Shown: piece after piece, positions 6,602-7,269 of the stretch
Numbering within the stretch: position 1 is the stretch's first letter
How the letters are laid out: each line of letters starts with the position of its first letter
Source: Cyclobacteriaceae bacterium
GTDB lineage: Bacteria; Bacteroidota; Bacteroidia; Cytophagales; Cyclobacteriaceae
Direction of reading: 5' to 3'
Assembly (NCBI GenBank): GCA_013140395.1
Contig: JABFSY010000235.1
Coordinates: forward strand, 1 to 7,269
Length of the DNA stretch: 7,269 nt
Notes under the pieces: model-generated
Told to the model about the DNA's origin: nothing
What the model saw: the letters and a program-made list of their open reading frames with translations, nothing else
Databases searched by the model: none
Position numbers and translations under genes: made by a program

Positions 6602-7269
6602 AAAAACGATTAGCCATATTCATGCATGGTGGAGTGGGCGGAGGCTTTTATTCACAAGGTCAGCCTAACATTGCGGCACTGGTAAACGAGTTGGCTCGAG
6701 ATTACACCGTTACTGTTTATTCTCATTTTCGCGCGAACGAAAATTTTTCACCTTCGTATCACTTCGTCTCAGCTCCAAAAATTCTGAAAATTGGAACAGT
6801 AAGATGGCTGTGGCTCGCCACTGTATTCTTGTTTGACCACATCAAACACAAACACCATGTGTTATTTGCGTTTTGGGCGTATCCCGCTGGTTTTTGGTGC
6901 GTACTTGTTGCGCGATTTTGTCGCGTTCCATCAATTGTTCATTTGCAAGGCGGTGAGGTTGTTGGTTTGTCTGCTATTCAATATGGCGGTTTATTGCGGC
7001 CTCGATCGAAACGTTTGGTAAAATGGACATTGCAAAAGGCAAGTACGGTCATTGCGCTCACGCAATACCAAAAGAAATTTGCTGAAAAAATTGTGAGTCG
7101 GTCCTACCATGTCATTCCGTTTGGTGTTGATGCAAATCAGTTCTGTTTTCATGCCAAACAATTTCATCAGCCCTTAAGGTGTTTGCATGTGGGGAGTTTC
7201 ATTCCGGTTAAGGATCAATCAACTCTGTTAAAATGTTTCGCCCAACTCTCGCAACAAATTCCAGCCGTA
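6598..7269 (+). CDS. Glycosyltransferase family 4-like protein, N-terminal part; 3' end outside window
   Basis: From the ATG at 6598 the frame stays open for 224 codons to the last base, so the gene continues past the edge; relatives run to about 350-400 residues. It starts inside the GT9 stop codon (ATGA, four-base overlap), marking it as the third gene of the operon. The N-terminal GT-B domain begins MKKRLAIFMHGGVGGGFYSQ (1-20), with a glycine-rich loop after strand 1 that normally contacts the acceptor or donor. VHLQGGEVVGLS (114-125) follows. VIALTQYQKK (151-160) and VIPFGVD (172-178) mark the inter-domain link, and LHVGSFIPVKD (196-206) followed by LLKCFAQL (210-217) is the usual opening of the GT4 donor-binding domain (compare VGRLxxxKG). 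The catalytic Ex7E motif would lie beyond the window, so GT4 membership is inferred. It probably adds a sugar from a nucleotide-sugar donor to the same glycan. Which sugar cannot be said. Confidence 0.88.
   Translation, partial: MKKRLAIFMHGGVGGGFYSQGQPNIAALVNELARDYTVTVYSHFRANENFSPSYHFVSAPKILKIGTVRWLWLATVFLFDHIKHKHHVLFAFWAYPAGFWCVLVARFCRVPSIVHLQGGEVVGLSAIQYGGLLRPRSKRLVKWTLQKASTVIALTQYQKKFAEKIVSRSYHVIPFGVDANQFCFHAKQFHQPLRCLHVGSFIPVKDQSTLLKCFAQLSQQIPAV

Noticed and set aside
6833..7021. 62-codon plus-strand frame near the right edge
   Set aside because: It is out of phase with the continuous GT4-like frame from 6598, which covers the same bases and has clear glycosyltransferase motifs.
1..7269. 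A defence system, mobile element, CRISPR array or other novel system
   Set aside because: Every sizeable stretch is accounted for by a recognisable housekeeping, transport or glycan gene. No transposase, integrase, spaced repeat array, nuclease pair or tRNA-like structure was seen.

Overview
The window reads as ordinary chromosomal DNA from a member of the Bacteroidota, probably of the Cytophagales type. This is an inference from three things: the style of the proteins (QueG, RuvB, ApbE and ornithine aminotransferase all resemble Bacteroidota versions as I remember them), the near absence of Shine-Dalgarno sequences before start codons, and two perfect matches to the Bacteroidota -7 promoter element TAnnTTTG placed just ahead of genes. 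The sequence is almost fully coding: seven genes and part or all of an eighth, with no gap longer than about 120 bases. I see no rRNA, tRNA, insertion sequence, CRISPR array or phage gene.

Layout. Bases 1-657 hold the C-terminal half of an ornithine aminotransferase (plus strand). It converges, with a 9-base gap, on a minus-strand pair, ruvB then queG (2631 down to 667): the Holliday-junction branch-migration motor followed by the epoxyqueuosine reductase that finishes queuosine in tRNA. The two are 6 bases apart in the same reading frame, and queG appears to begin at TTG. Divergent from ruvB, across an 83-base intergenic region with a short direct repeat and a likely promoter, lies a membrane-anchored ApbE-type flavin transferase (2715-3779). 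Next comes a ZIP-family metal-ion transporter (3859-4602) with its own likely promoter and a possible weak terminator.

From 4722 to the end runs a tightly packed surface-glycan gene set: an FkbM-type methyltransferase, a GT9 (heptosyltransferase-like) glycosyltransferase and a GT4-like glycosyltransferase cut off by the window edge. Neighbouring genes overlap by 1 base (TGATG) and 4 bases (ATGA), so they are almost certainly one operon with coupled translation, probably building or decorating lipopolysaccharide, capsule or another extracellular glycan. The cluster probably continues to the right.

Start codons deserve care here. For ruvB, the methyltransferase and the GT9 gene the longest open frame begins at TTG or GTG, but an ATG a few codons in is the better start and is used below. 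I found no convincing sign of a previously undescribed system. The most useful second looks are the ruvB/queG junction, the open-ended glycan operon and the intergenic repeat.
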